From assembly GCA_032127075.1 (NCBI GenBank), contig JAQAZZ010000148.1, forward strand, positions 1 through 19,654: 19,654 bases of DNA, written 5' to 3'. This DNA comes from GCA-2699445 sp032127075. GTDB lineage: Bacteria > Actinomycetota > Actinomycetes > S36-B12 > GCA-2699445. Numbering within the stretch: position 1 is the first letter of the stretch; every line of letters begins with the position of its first letter. Made by a program: the position numbers and the translations under genes. Positions 1-7,812 of this stretch are shown in pieces. The notes under the pieces were generated by a model, which saw nothing but the letters and a program-made list of their open reading frames with translations, ran no database searches and was not told the DNA's origin.

Positions 1-21
1 CGAGATCGAGGGTGGCTGACG

Positions 22-618
22 GTGTACGAAGGAGCTTTGGCCGACCTCATCGAGGAGCTCGGCAGATTGCCCGGTGTTGGCCCCAAGAGCGCCCAGCGGA
101 TCACCTTCCATATCCTCGACGCCGATCCGGCGGATGTGGCAAGGCTGGCTTCGGCACTGACCGAGGCCAAGGCTCGGGTCCGATTCTGCGGAGTGTGCGG
201 GCGGGCCACCGAGACCGACCCCTGCTCCATCTGCTCCGACGAACGGCGCGATCATTCGCTGATCTGCGTTGTTGAGGAGAGCCGAGACGTGATCGCGATC
301 GAGCGGACGCGGGAGTTCCGAGGCGTCTACCACGTACTCGGTGGTGCGATCAGTCCGATCGACGGCGTGGGCCCCGGCGACCTTCGGATCACCGAACTCA
401 TGCAGCGACTGGCCGATCCTGGTGTGCGTGAGTTGATTCTCGCCACCGACCCGAACCTCGAGGGGGAAGCGACGGCCAGCTACTTGGCACGGCTGATGGC
501 CGACATGGATGTCACTGTGACGCGACTCGCCAGCGGGTTGCCGGTTGGTGGGGATCTCGAATTCGCCGATGAAGTGACCCTCGGGAGGGCTTTCGCCGGC
601 CGCCGCACGCTGGGGTGA
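22..618 (+). CDS. recR: Recombination protein RecR
   Basis: RecR acts with RecF and RecO to load RecA at single-stranded gaps; it is a cytosolic ring-forming DNA-binding protein. The 198-residue product has the family's full length and order: an N-terminal helix-hairpin-helix (LPGVGPKSAQR, residues 16-26), a four-cysteine zinc finger (C56, C59, C68, C71) and a TOPRIM domain from about residue 78 (LICVVEESRDVIAIE, then ATDPNLEGEATA near 140). The start is GTG at 22, preceded by a purine-rich GAGGGTGG at 8-15. A reading frame ending in TGA at 17-19 just upstream could be the tail of ybaB, the usual partner of recR, but only five codons are visible. lysC follows 70 bp downstream on the same strand. 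Identification is firm. Confidence 0.96.
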   Translation: MYEGALADLIEELGRLPGVGPKSAQRITFHILDADPADVARLASALTEAKARVRFCGVCGRATETDPCSICSDERRDHSLICVVEESRDVIAIERTREFRGVYHVLGGAISPIDGVGPGDLRITELMQRLADPGVRELILATDPNLEGEATASYLARLMADMDVTVTRLASGLPVGGDLEFADEVTLGRAFAGRRTLG

Positions 619-640
619 CACCGGCAGGTGGCGCGGCCGA

Positions 641-646
641 TATCCT
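641..646 (+). promoter_or_regulatory. Possible -10 box for lysC
   Basis: TATCCT lies 43 bases before the lysC GTG in the 70-bp spacer after recR and fits the actinobacterial TANNNT -10 pattern. No convincing -35 element is visible at the usual distance. A strong ribosome binding site, GGAGGAGG, precedes the lysC start. Read-through from recR is an alternative. Confidence 0.3.
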
Positions 647-688
647 TGCGGAAGGTTCGGCGGCAAGAATCGGCGCGGAGGAGGAGCG

Positions 689-1957
<1,269 letters not shown>

Positions 1958-1963
1958 AAGGCC

Positions 1964-2041
1964 GGTGCGGGGTTCTGATCCGCGACGTGCGGCTGGTGGG
2001 GGAATGTGATCCGGTACGTGCGGCATGTCGGGGTGGCGGGA
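1964..2041. repeat. Imperfect 31-bp tandem repeat in the lysC / tRNA-Pro spacer
   Basis: Two adjacent 31-base units (1964-1994 and 1995-2025) share GGTG, a G-run, TGATCCG and ACGTGCGGC at the same offsets. A degraded third start follows at 2026-2041 and merges into the partial copy of the tRNA-Pro 3' end. No convincing reading frame crosses it on either strand. Function unknown. Confidence 0.5.
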
Positions 2042-2048
2042 GCCGAAC
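2027..2048 (-). repeat. Partial duplicate of the tRNA-Pro 3' end
   Basis: Bases 2027-2041 are identical to 2139-2153 (15 of 15), and the match resumes with GAAC, giving 19 of 22 overall. The second copy is the acceptor and T-arm part of tRNA-Pro. Both copies have the same orientation, 112 bp apart. Short direct copies of a tRNA 3' end are what integrase attachment sites or decayed tRNA duplications leave behind. No integrase is in the window, so the origin is open. Confidence 0.5.
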
Positions 2049-2069
2049 AATCGCCTGCGGCGATCGTTC
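2045..2069. terminator. Hairpin downstream of lysC
   Basis: GAACAATCGCC (2045-2055), loop TGC, then GGCGATCGTTC (2059-2069): an 11-base-pair stem with one mismatch. It lies about 90 bp after the lysC stop and is not followed by a T-run, so its role as the lysC terminator is tentative; it could also be a protein-binding palindrome. Confidence 0.35.
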
Positions 2070-2096
2070 TCCCAAATCCCGGCTGTGCTCCTGAAA

Positions 2097-2136
2097 CCAC
2101 GAAGAGACCCCAGGGGAACACCCTGGGGTCTCTTCG

Positions 2137-2139
<3 letters not shown>
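2097..2139 (-). terminator. Perfect 19-bp hairpin, terminator of tRNA-Pro (probably bidirectional)
   Basis: Bases 2097-2115 pair perfectly with 2121-2139 around a five-base loop. On the minus strand the stem follows the tRNA directly and is succeeded by TTTC, a short weak U-tract. The base of the stem includes the encoded CCA end of the tRNA (2137-2139). On the plus strand it could also stop transcription arriving from lysC. Confidence 0.8.
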
Positions 2140-2213
<74 letters not shown>

Positions 2214-2224
2214 GAGGACGTCCC

Positions 2225-2230
2225 AGTTTA
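2225..2230 (-). promoter_or_regulatory. Possible -10 box for tRNA-Pro
   Basis: On the minus strand TAAACT begins with the TAA stop codon of the metallophosphoesterase and lies 11 bases before the mature tRNA 5' end. It fits TANNNT; the -35 region (TCAACC at 17-base spacing) is weak. It would give the tRNA its own promoter inside a near-operon. Confidence 0.35.
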
Positions 2231-3157
2231 GCCCAGCGGTGTGGGCTGGTTGACATCCCTCCCGACGAGGGTGAGCAGGGTGGCTTCCGGGGGGCATGCG
2301 AACCGCACCGGGGCGTAGGGCGATTGGCCCAAGCCGGCTGAAACGTGCAGCCACGTCCGGTCACTGCCATCGCGGCTGGTGTATTCGTTCAGCCCGCGCG
2401 CCATGCGGCGGGGCACATCACAGTTGGTGACGAGGGCGCCGAAGCCCGGCACCCGAAGCTGACCTCCGTGGGTGTGTCCAGCGAGGACCATATCGGCCCC
2501 ATCGTGCGCCATGGCGTCCAGGACGCGCCGATAGGGCGCATGGGCGATCCCCAAGCGCAGGTCGGCGGCCCCGTCATAGGGGCCAGCCACGGCCGCATAG
2601 TCATCCAACTCCATATGGGGGTCGTCCACGCCCCGCACGTCTACGTCGAGTCCGTCGAGTTTCACCCGGTCGCGCCGGTTGTCGAGGTCGGTCCAGCCGA
2701 AGCCCGCCATGCCGGCGACGAGGTCCGTCCAGGGAAGGGGGGTCCGAGCGGTGTCCACGCGCGACGGGCCCCTGAGATACTGGGCCGGATTGCCGACGTC
2801 CGGTGCGTAGTAGTCGTTGCTGCCGAGTACGAACAACCCGGGGCTTTCCCGAAGCGGCGCCAGGGCGTCCAGGGCGGCAGGCACGCCGTGCACGTGGGCC
2901 AGGAAGTCCCCGGTACCGACGACCAGGTCCGGCTGCCACTGCGCCAGCGCGGACACCCACCGCTTCTTGTCCCCCTGATACGGCGTCATGTGGAGGTCGG
3001 AAACGTGCAGTATCCGCAACGGGCGGCAGCCGGCCGGCAGCAGGGGAAGGACTTCGAAGCGCATCCGGTAGCGATGTGTCTCCGCGATGGACCAGGCGAG
3101 CCCAGCCGCCCCGGCTGCAATCCCGAGCGCGAGTAGCCGCGAGGCACCGTTCCACAT
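2228..3157 (-). CDS. Membrane-anchored metallophosphoesterase (YkuE/Rv3683-like)
   Basis: A 309-residue calcineurin-like phosphoesterase. Residues about 5-25 form a hydrophobic signal anchor, so the catalytic domain probably faces outward. The metal-binding motifs are in order: DLH (D54, H56), GTGD (D84), GSND (N114-D115, a variant of GNHD), a later AHAPYR histidine and GHTHGGQ. The family includes YkuE, which acts on phospholipid-type substrates, but the substrate here cannot be read from sequence. M. tuberculosis has a homologue next to ponA2, matching the nearby PBP. There is no Shine-Dalgarno sequence; CACGAT six bases before the ATG suggests a leaderless mRNA. It diverges from the yqeY-like gene. 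Confidence 0.88.
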   Translation of the reverse strand: MWNGASRLLALGIAAGAAGLAWSIAETHRYRMRFEVLPLLPAGCRPLRILHVSDLHMTPYQGDKKRWVSALAQWQPDLVVGTGDFLAHVHGVPAALDALAPLRESPGLFVLGSNDYYAPDVGNPAQYLRGPSRVDTARTPLPWTDLVAGMAGFGWTDLDNRRDRVKLDGLDVDVRGVDDPHMELDDYAAVAGPYDGAADLRLGIAHAPYRRVLDAMAHDGADMVLAGHTHGGQLRVPGFGALVTNCDVPRRMARGLNEYTSRDGSDRTWLHVSAGLGQSPYAPVRFACPPEATLLTLVGRDVNQPTPLG

Positions 3158-3163
3158 GGATCA

Positions 3164-3169
3164 ATCGTG
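3164..3169 (-). promoter_or_regulatory. Possible -10 box of a leaderless metallophosphoesterase mRNA
   Basis: On the minus strand CACGAT is followed by six bases (TGATCC) and then the ATG at 3157. It keeps the conserved A and final T of TANNNT but lacks the first T. No ribosome binding site is present, consistent with a leaderless transcript. Confidence 0.35.
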
Positions 3170-3226
3170 CCATGTGACGTCGGCTCCGCCACCCGCGATC
3201 ACCTGCAGTCGCACGCGGCATGCCGT

Positions 3227-3232
3227 CAGAAT
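3227..3232 (+). promoter_or_regulatory. Possible -10 box of a leaderless yqeY mRNA
   Basis: CAGAAT is followed by six bases (GGTCAC) and the ATG at 3239, mirroring the arrangement of the divergent gene. No Shine-Dalgarno sequence precedes the ATG. The first base departs from TANNNT. Confidence 0.35.
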
Positions 3233-3238
3233 GGTCAC

Positions 3239-3706
3239 ATGACGAAGATGAAGGACCAGTTGCGACAAGATCTGACGGCTGCCATGAAGTCGGGCGACAA
3301 GGGCACTGTGGGGACCATCCGCATGGCACTGACCTCGATCTCCAAAGCCGAGGTGGCGGGGAAATCTTCTCGGGAGTTGTCCGACGACGAGGTCATAGCC
3401 GTTCTCACCCGCGAGGCGAAGCGGCGGCGGGAGGCTGCTGAGGCGTTCACCGGCGCCGGCAGGCCGGATCTCGCCGACAAGGAGGAGGCTGAGGCGGAGG
3501 TCCTCGCCCGGTACCTGCCCGAGCCGCTGTCGGCCGACGCCTTGTCCGCGATGATCGCTGCGGCGGTCGATGCTGCCCAGGCCCAGGGACTGTCGGGGGG
3601 ACGCGCGATGGGTGCGGTGATGAAGGACCTCAAACCACGCACGACAGGGCGGGTCGACGGCGCCGCGCTCGCCGCACAGGTCAAGACAGCCCTCGGACTG
3701 GGTTGA
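3239..3706 (+). CDS. yqeY: GatB/YqeY domain-containing protein
   Basis: The 155-residue product matches the YqeY family in length and features: MKDQLRQDLTAAMKSGDK at the N-terminus, the basic EAKRRREAAEAF helix, the ARYLPEPLS segment, and the C-terminal GRAMGAVMKDLKP and GRVDGAALAAQVK. The family is related to the C-terminal tail of GatB, which binds tRNA in amidotransferase; the role of the free-standing protein is not settled. The reading frame extends upstream to 3167, but that part has no family similarity, and the ATG at 3239 fits a leaderless promoter. The stop lies 15 bp from the convergent PBP stop, leaving no room for a classical terminator. Confidence 0.9.
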   Translation: MTKMKDQLRQDLTAAMKSGDKGTVGTIRMALTSISKAEVAGKSSRELSDDEVIAVLTREAKRRREAAEAFTGAGRPDLADKEEAEAEVLARYLPEPLSADALSAMIAAAVDAAQAQGLSGGRAMGAVMKDLKPRTTGRVDGAALAAQVKTALGLG

Positions 3707-3721
3707 GGAACTCAGCAGTCC

Positions 3722-6064
3722 CTACTGGCCGAAGGAGAACTCCGGCAGGTTTTCGAGTTCGTCCAGTCCGAAGTCGCCGTAGGGGGAGTCAGTCGCCGGC
3801 GGGCTGGGATCAGCCGGTGGCGCCGGAGTCTCCGGGACCGCTGCGCCGTCGTCCGGCAGTTCAACGTTGCCATTGCCCCGGTTCTTCTTCTTCTTGTCGA
3901 GATCGATGTCGATCTTGACCTTGAAGTACTTCGGACCCCCGCCGAAGCCCTTGACCGGCAAACCCTCGTGGGCCCCGGACATCGCCCGGCGCCAGATGGG
4001 TCCGGGAATGGTGGCGCCGTAGACCGTGCCGTAGTAGCTGCCGTTGATGACCACATTGTTGAGCGGGTAGCGGTAGCCGCCGCGGGGATCCCCCACCCAC
4101 ACCGCAGCCGCGATCTGTGGGGTGTAGCCCACGAACCACACCGCGGACGACGAGTCCGTCGTTCCGGTCTTTCCGGCGATGGGCCTGCCGAAGTTGGCCC
4201 CGGGGAACGTGCCGCCGCCGGAAACCGGACCCTGCAGCAGTTGTGTGATGGTGTCCGCCACGCGACTCGTGAGCACTCGGCGGCACTGCCCCTCGAACTT
4301 GTAGACCTTCTTGCCCGACAGCTGCCGAATGGAACCGACCGGGTTGGGCTTGCACCAGACGCCGTCGTTGGCGAATGCGGCGTAGGCCCCGGCCATGTCG
4401 AGCGTCACCACCTCGTTGGCCCCGAGGACGAAGGACGGCACCCGGTTGAGCTTCTCGCCGTCGCCCTTGCGTACGCCCAGCGCTTCAGCGATCTCGGCCT
4501 GCCGGCACAGGCTCACCATCTGCTCCAAACCCACGAAGAAGGTGTTGATCGATCCCTTGGTGCCGGACCACATGGTCTCGACGCCGCCGCCGCCCTTGAC
4601 CGTGTAGGGCGGGAAGCCGTAGCCGTCGCAATCCCGGAAGCCGTAGAACGTCCTGATCGGCGGGGAGTTGATCGCGACGTTGGGGGAGATCCCCTTCTCC
4701 AGGGCCGCGGCCAACGTGAACGGTTTGAAGGTGGAGCCGGACTGCATGCCGATGGTGCCGCCGTCTGCCTGCCGCACGTTGTAGTTGTAGGAGGTCTTGC
4801 CAGCGCCCTTGCGCCCCCACTTCGTGTTCTGCGCCATCGCAAGGACCTTGCCGGTGCCCGGCTGGACCATGCTGATCGCGGCAGCCTTGTTGCTCGAATC
4901 CCCCACCGGGATGCTGCCTTCGGCGGAACGCTGCGAGGAGCGTTGCGCCTGCGGATTGAGCGTGGTGCGGATCACCAGGCCGCCAGTCTTCAGCAGGTTG
5001 ACCCGCTCCCGCCTCGTCGCACCGAACGTGGGTTCGTTGCGGATGTAGTTCAGCACGTAGTCGCAGAAATACGGGGCGTTGGTCGTGGGGCAGCCGTTCT
5101 TGAACACGCGGGGGTTCACGTACGATTTCACGGGTGTCTTGACAGCCCGCTGGTATTGCGCCGGCGTGATGTCGCCCAACTCCTTCATCCGGCGCAGCAC
5201 GTCATCGCGGCGCTTACGGGAGTCCTTGGGGTTGCGGATGGGGTCGAACGCGCTGGGCTGTTGCACGGTGCCGGCCAGTGTGGCTGCTTCGACGAGGCGG
5301 AGATTCTTGGCGTCCTTGCGGAAGTAGGTCTGTGCCGCGGCCTGGACCCCGTAGGCGCCCGAGCCGAAGTAGGCGATGTTCAGGTATCCGTTGAGGATCT
5401 CTTCCTTCGACTGGGACTTCTCCATTGCGATGGCATAGCGGGCCTCACGAAGCTTGCGCTCCACGCTCCGCTCCGTCGCTGCCGCCTGAGCCCGTTTCGA
5501 CTTGGCGTTGTTCAGCAGGATCATCTTCACGTACTGCTGGGTGATTGTTGATCCGCCCTGCTGGATCTCCCCCGAGGACTGGTTCGTGGCCAGCGCCCGC
5601 ATCGTGCCGCGCACATCGATGCCGTTGTGCTCGTAGAACCGCGAGTCTTCGATCGCGACGATGGCCTGCTGCATCCGCGTCGAGACTCTCTTCAAGGGCA
5701 CGATCACGCGGTTCTGGTCATACAGATATGCCATCGTCTTGCCGTTGGCGTCGGTGATGATCGAGCGCTGCGGCAACACAGGTTCCGACAGATCCGTGGG
5801 GTAGGACTCGAAACTGTCGATGGCGGTCTTGGCCACCGCGCTCAACGCCCCGACCGCTGGGATGGCCATCCCAGCGGCGATGACGCCGGCGACCACCGAG
5901 GTCGCCGTGAACGCTGCGATGAGCGAGATCGATCCGCGTTGGGCGCCAGGGTCGGATGGGCGGCGCGCGGGGCGACCTTCGTCGCCCCGGACAGTTCGGC
6001 TGGAATCATGTGGCACAGACATACGACTCATAGAGTAAGGCTTGCGGTTCCGTGCCCCCGACAC
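3722..6064 (-). CDS. ponA: Class A penicillin-binding protein (transglycosylase/transpeptidase)
   Basis: Bifunctional peptidoglycan synthase that polymerises lipid II and cross-links stem peptides outside the membrane. Of 780 residues, about 45-75 form the membrane anchor. The GT51 domain (about 95-290) holds catalytic E139 in EDSRFYEHNGID and GGSTITQQYVK. The transpeptidase domain (about 390-680) has all three motifs: S444-T-F-K447, S505-I-N507 and K632-T-G-T. The C-terminus is a basic then acidic proline-rich tail with no PASTA domain visible. Placement beside whiB4 and the ArsA pair matches the M. tuberculosis ponA2 region. The start is uncertain: GTG 6064 is the longest, ATG 6031 and ATG 6022 are in frame, and none has a good ribosome binding site. 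Confidence 0.95.
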   Translation of the reverse strand: MSGARNRKPYSMSRMSVPHDSSRTVRGDEGRPARRPSDPGAQRGSISLIAAFTATSVVAGVIAAGMAIPAVGALSAVAKTAIDSFESYPTDLSEPVLPQRSIITDANGKTMAYLYDQNRVIVPLKRVSTRMQQAIVAIEDSRFYEHNGIDVRGTMRALATNQSSGEIQQGGSTITQQYVKMILLNNAKSKRAQAAATERSVERKLREARYAIAMEKSQSKEEILNGYLNIAYFGSGAYGVQAAAQTYFRKDAKNLRLVEAATLAGTVQQPSAFDPIRNPKDSRKRRDDVLRRMKELGDITPAQYQRAVKTPVKSYVNPRVFKNGCPTTNAPYFCDYVLNYIRNEPTFGATRRERVNLLKTGGLVIRTTLNPQAQRSSQRSAEGSIPVGDSSNKAAAISMVQPGTGKVLAMAQNTKWGRKGAGKTSYNYNVRQADGGTIGMQSGSTFKPFTLAAALEKGISPNVAINSPPIRTFYGFRDCDGYGFPPYTVKGGGGVETMWSGTKGSINTFFVGLEQMVSLCRQAEIAEALGVRKGDGEKLNRVPSFVLGANEVVTLDMAGAYAAFANDGVWCKPNPVGSIRQLSGKKVYKFEGQCRRVLTSRVADTITQLLQGPVSGGGTFPGANFGRPIAGKTGTTDSSSAVWFVGYTPQIAAAVWVGDPRGGYRYPLNNVVINGSYYGTVYGATIPGPIWRRAMSGAHEGLPVKGFGGGPKYFKVKIDIDLDKKKKNRGNGNVELPDDGAAVPETPAPPADPSPPATDSPYGDFGLDELENLPEFSFGQ

Positions 6065-6095
6065 ACTCGTGCGGGAGGGGCGCCCCCGGCGTGAA

Positions 6096-6114
6096 ATAGT
6101 CCATTTTGACTATA
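6096..6114. promoter_or_regulatory. Dyad and possible ponA -10 in the ponA/whiB spacer
   Basis: ATAGTC-N6-GACTAT (6096-6113) is a perfect six-base inverted repeat. An AGTCC / GGACT pair (6098-6102 and 6114-6118) partly overlaps it. On the minus strand TATAGT (6114-6109) is a good -10 candidate for ponA, giving a leader of roughly 38 to 70 bases depending on the start codon. This AT-rich patch stands out in its GC-rich surroundings and could be an operator over the ponA promoter. Confidence 0.4.
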
Positions 6115-6134
6115 GGACTTGGTACGAACCGACC

Positions 6135-6150
6135 TGTGATCCTCGTCACG
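6135..6150. promoter_or_regulatory. Crp/GlxR-type operator upstream of whiB4
   Basis: TGTGA-TCCTCG-TCACG matches the Crp/GlxR consensus TGTGA-N6-TCACA at nine of ten defined positions. It lies between the divergent ponA and whiB genes, just upstream of the whiB -10 candidate at 6158-6163, so binding would overlap the -35 region and more likely repress than activate. The cognate regulator is encoded at 11.2-11.9 kb. Occupancy is inferred from the match only. Confidence 0.6.
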
Positions 6151-6157
6151 CTCTGCG

Positions 6158-6163
6158 TATTGT
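6158..6163 (+). promoter_or_regulatory. Possible -10 box for whiB4
   Basis: TATTGT lies seven bases before an in-frame ATG at 6171. It could drive a leaderless 139-residue WhiB or, with a 72-base leader, the 115-residue form that starts at 6243 behind GAAAGGG. Confidence 0.5.
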
Positions 6164-6242
6164 CCGCTACATGCAGCGTTGTGATCTTCGCTTCGTACTT
6201 CCACGCGGCGGACCGCAACGCCCGGCGAAAGGGCCCGAACAG

Positions 6243-6590
6243 ATGGTCTGGAACAACGATTGGTCGGTTCGTGCCGCATGCAACGGAACCGACCCCGACG
6301 AGTTGTTCGTCCAAGGGGCGGCGCAGAACCGCGCGAAACTGATCTGTATGGGCTGCGAGGTCCGCACCGAGTGCCTTGCCGATGCTCTCGACAACAGGGT
6401 CGAGTTCGGAGTCTGGGGCGGAATGACCGAACGCGAGCGGCGGGCGTTGCTGCGCCGTCGGCCCGATGTCACCTCATGGCGCCGCCTGCTCGACACCGCC
6501 AGGGAAGAGCACGAGCGGCTCGGTGTGCCCGCTGAGGACTACCCGCTTGTCCCGCACCAGTTGCAGCGGTCGGACAACTACATCACGTAG
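6243..6590 (+). CDS. whiB4: WhiB-family iron-sulfur transcriptional regulator (WhiB4/WblA-like)
   Basis: A Wbl protein that holds a redox- and NO-sensitive [4Fe-4S] cluster and regulates transcription. Four cysteines occur in the family pattern (C13, C35, C38, C44 from this start), followed by the GVWGG turn in VEFGVWGGMTERERRALLRR and a basic C-terminal tail. ALDNRVEFGVWGGMTERERRALL and DPDELFVQGAAQ are close to WhiB4/WblA, and its neighbours, PBP and ArsA pair, are those of whiB4. ATG 6243 has GAAAGGG nine bases upstream. ATG 6171 is in frame behind a leaderless-type -10 and would put the cysteines at 37, 59, 62 and 68, the numbering published for M. tuberculosis WhiB4, but codons 6171-6242 have unusually low third-position GC. 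The stop lies inside a tandem repeat. Confidence 0.92.
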   Translation: MVWNNDWSVRAACNGTDPDELFVQGAAQNRAKLICMGCEVRTECLADALDNRVEFGVWGGMTERERRALLRRRPDVTSWRRLLDTAREEHERLGVPAEDYPLVPHQLQRSDNYIT

Positions 6591-6667
6591 TGAGACCGTC
6601 TAGCGGCATCACGCAGTGAGACCGTCTGGCAGCATCACGCAGTGAGACCGTCGATCAGGTAGTGAGG
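6583..6667. repeat. 26-bp tandem repeat between convergent whiB4 and ArsA-like genes
   Basis: Three copies of core TCACGYAGTGAGACCGTC start at 6583, 6609 and 6635 (period 26). A shortened, diverged copy, TCAGGTAGTGAGG, begins at 6655. Each core contains the palindrome TCAC-N3-GTGA. The first copy includes the whiB TAG stop (6588-6590); the last includes the TGA stop of the minus-strand ATPase gene (6657-6655). The 64-bp gap between the two genes is therefore almost wholly repeat. It might serve as a bidirectional terminator or protein-binding array; no T-tract is present. Confidence 0.8.
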
Positions 6668-7812
6668 TGGTCGGCCAGAAGTGCGCCGATCTCACGCAGC
6701 CCCGTCAAGTCGTGGACATCATCAGCCAGCGCCGGGACCACGACCTGTTTCACACCCGGATGAGCGGCGGTGAAGCGGTCGGCCACATGTCGTTGGCGCG
6801 AAGCGGTGCGCATTGTGTCGGCGTGCATCCGCAGCAGCGCCGACGTCGTCGGATGCTCGCCCTCGGCCTCCAGCCGCTCAGCGGCGACGAGTGCCTCCTC
6901 CAGCGACAGTGAATGCTTCGGCGGCAGTGTCACCCTGTTGAGCACCAACCCGGCCAGCGGCATGTTCTCCGTGGTCAGACGGTCCACGAAGTACGTCGCC
7001 TCCCGGATCGCGTCGGGCTCGGGCGCGGCGACGACCACGAAGGCCGTACCGGGGGCCTGCAGGATCTGGTAGGTCTCGTCCGCTCGCTGGCGGAAGCCGC
7101 CGAAGATGCTGTCCAGCGCCGCGACGAAAGTCGAGAGGTCGCTCAGCAACTGGGTGCCGAGGACTCTGTTCAGGACGCTGGCCGCGAGGCCCAGCCCGAC
7201 GCCCACCAACCTTCCGATCCCGCGGCTTGCGCCTTTTGCCGGTCCGGTGAGCACGCGGATGAAGCGGCCGTCGAGAAACGAGCCGAGACGGTTGGGGGCG
7301 TCGAGGAAATCCAGTGCGGAACGGGACGGCGGGGTGTCCACCACGATCAGGTCCCACAGGTCCTCGGCGTCGGACTGGTGGCGCAGCTGTCCGAGCTTCT
7401 CCATCGCCATGTATTCCTGAGTGCCCGCGAACGAACTCGACAGCGCCTGGTAGAAGGGGTTCTCCAGGACCTGCGCGGCCCGCTGCGGGTCCGAGTGCGC
7501 CTCGACGAGTTCGTCGAAGGTGCGTTTCATGTCCAGCATCATCGCGTCGAGCGAGCCCTCGCCATGGGTGTCGGGTACCGACCGGGGGGTGTTGTCCAGA
7601 TGGGTGAGCCCCATCGACTGCGCCAGGCGCCGGGCGGGATCGATCGTCAGCACCACGACTGATCGGCCCAGTTCGGCCGCGCGCAGGCCCATCGCGGCGG
7701 CGGTGGTGGTCTTGCCGACTCCGCCGCTGCCGCAGCACACGATGATCCGGGTGCTGGGTGAAAGCAGGAGTTCGTCCACATCGAGGTGCGGTGCGCGGTG
7801 GCCGGATGTCAT
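6655..7812 (-). CDS. ArsA/Get3-like ATPase, second subunit (Rv3680-like)
   Basis: A 385-residue SIMIBI-class P-loop ATPase related to ArsA and Get3. The P-loop is GSGGVGKTT (28-36): the signature lysine of the deviant Walker A motif (usual xKGGxGKT) is replaced by S29. Switch segments LTIDPARRLAQSMGL and VDTPPSRSALDFLDAP are typical of the family. Its ATG overlaps the stop of the preceding ATPase gene by four bases (ATGA, 7809-7812), so the two are translationally coupled and probably form one heteromeric ATPase. In M. tuberculosis the equivalents are Rv3679/Rv3680, for which a complex has been reported (from memory). Arsenite transport is unlikely: no arsB, arsC or arsR is near. The stop codon sits in the 26-bp repeat. 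Confidence 0.87.
   Translation of the reverse strand: MTSGHRAPHLDVDELLLSPSTRIIVCCGSGGVGKTTTAAAMGLRAAELGRSVVVLTIDPARRLAQSMGLTHLDNTPRSVPDTHGEGSLDAMMLDMKRTFDELVEAHSDPQRAAQVLENPFYQALSSSFAGTQEYMAMEKLGQLRHQSDAEDLWDLIVVDTPPSRSALDFLDAPNRLGSFLDGRFIRVLTGPAKGASRGIGRLVGVGLGLAASVLNRVLGTQLLSDLSTFVAALDSIFGGFRQRADETYQILQAPGTAFVVVAAPEPDAIREATYFVDRLTTENMPLAGLVLNRVTLPPKHSLSLEEALVAAERLEAEGEHPTTSALLRMHADTMRTASRQRHVADRFTAAHPGVKQVVVPALADDVHDLTGLREIGALLADHLTT

Noticed and set aside
2..19. Five codons and a TGA just before recR that could be the tail of ybaB.
   Set aside because: Too short to identify; mentioned under recR only.
3174..3189. TGTGA motif in the metallophosphoesterase/yqeY spacer.
   Set aside because: Half-site only, with no matching right arm six bases away.
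3968..5551. 527-codon plus-strand frame antisense to ponA.
   Set aside because: Long opposite-strand frames are expected in GC-rich genes; the product has no recognisable domain and the minus strand encodes an intact PBP.
6006..6104. A 32-codon minus-strand frame beginning MDYFTPGAPL between the ponA -10 candidate and ponA, ending inside ponA.
   Set aside because: It has no ribosome binding site and no recognisable motif, and it overlaps ponA in another frame. A regulatory upstream ORF cannot be excluded but is not supported.
6178..6193. Second TGTGA motif (TGTGATCTTCGCTTCG) downstream of the whiB -10.
   Set aside because: Only the left half fits a Crp site; the right half does not match.
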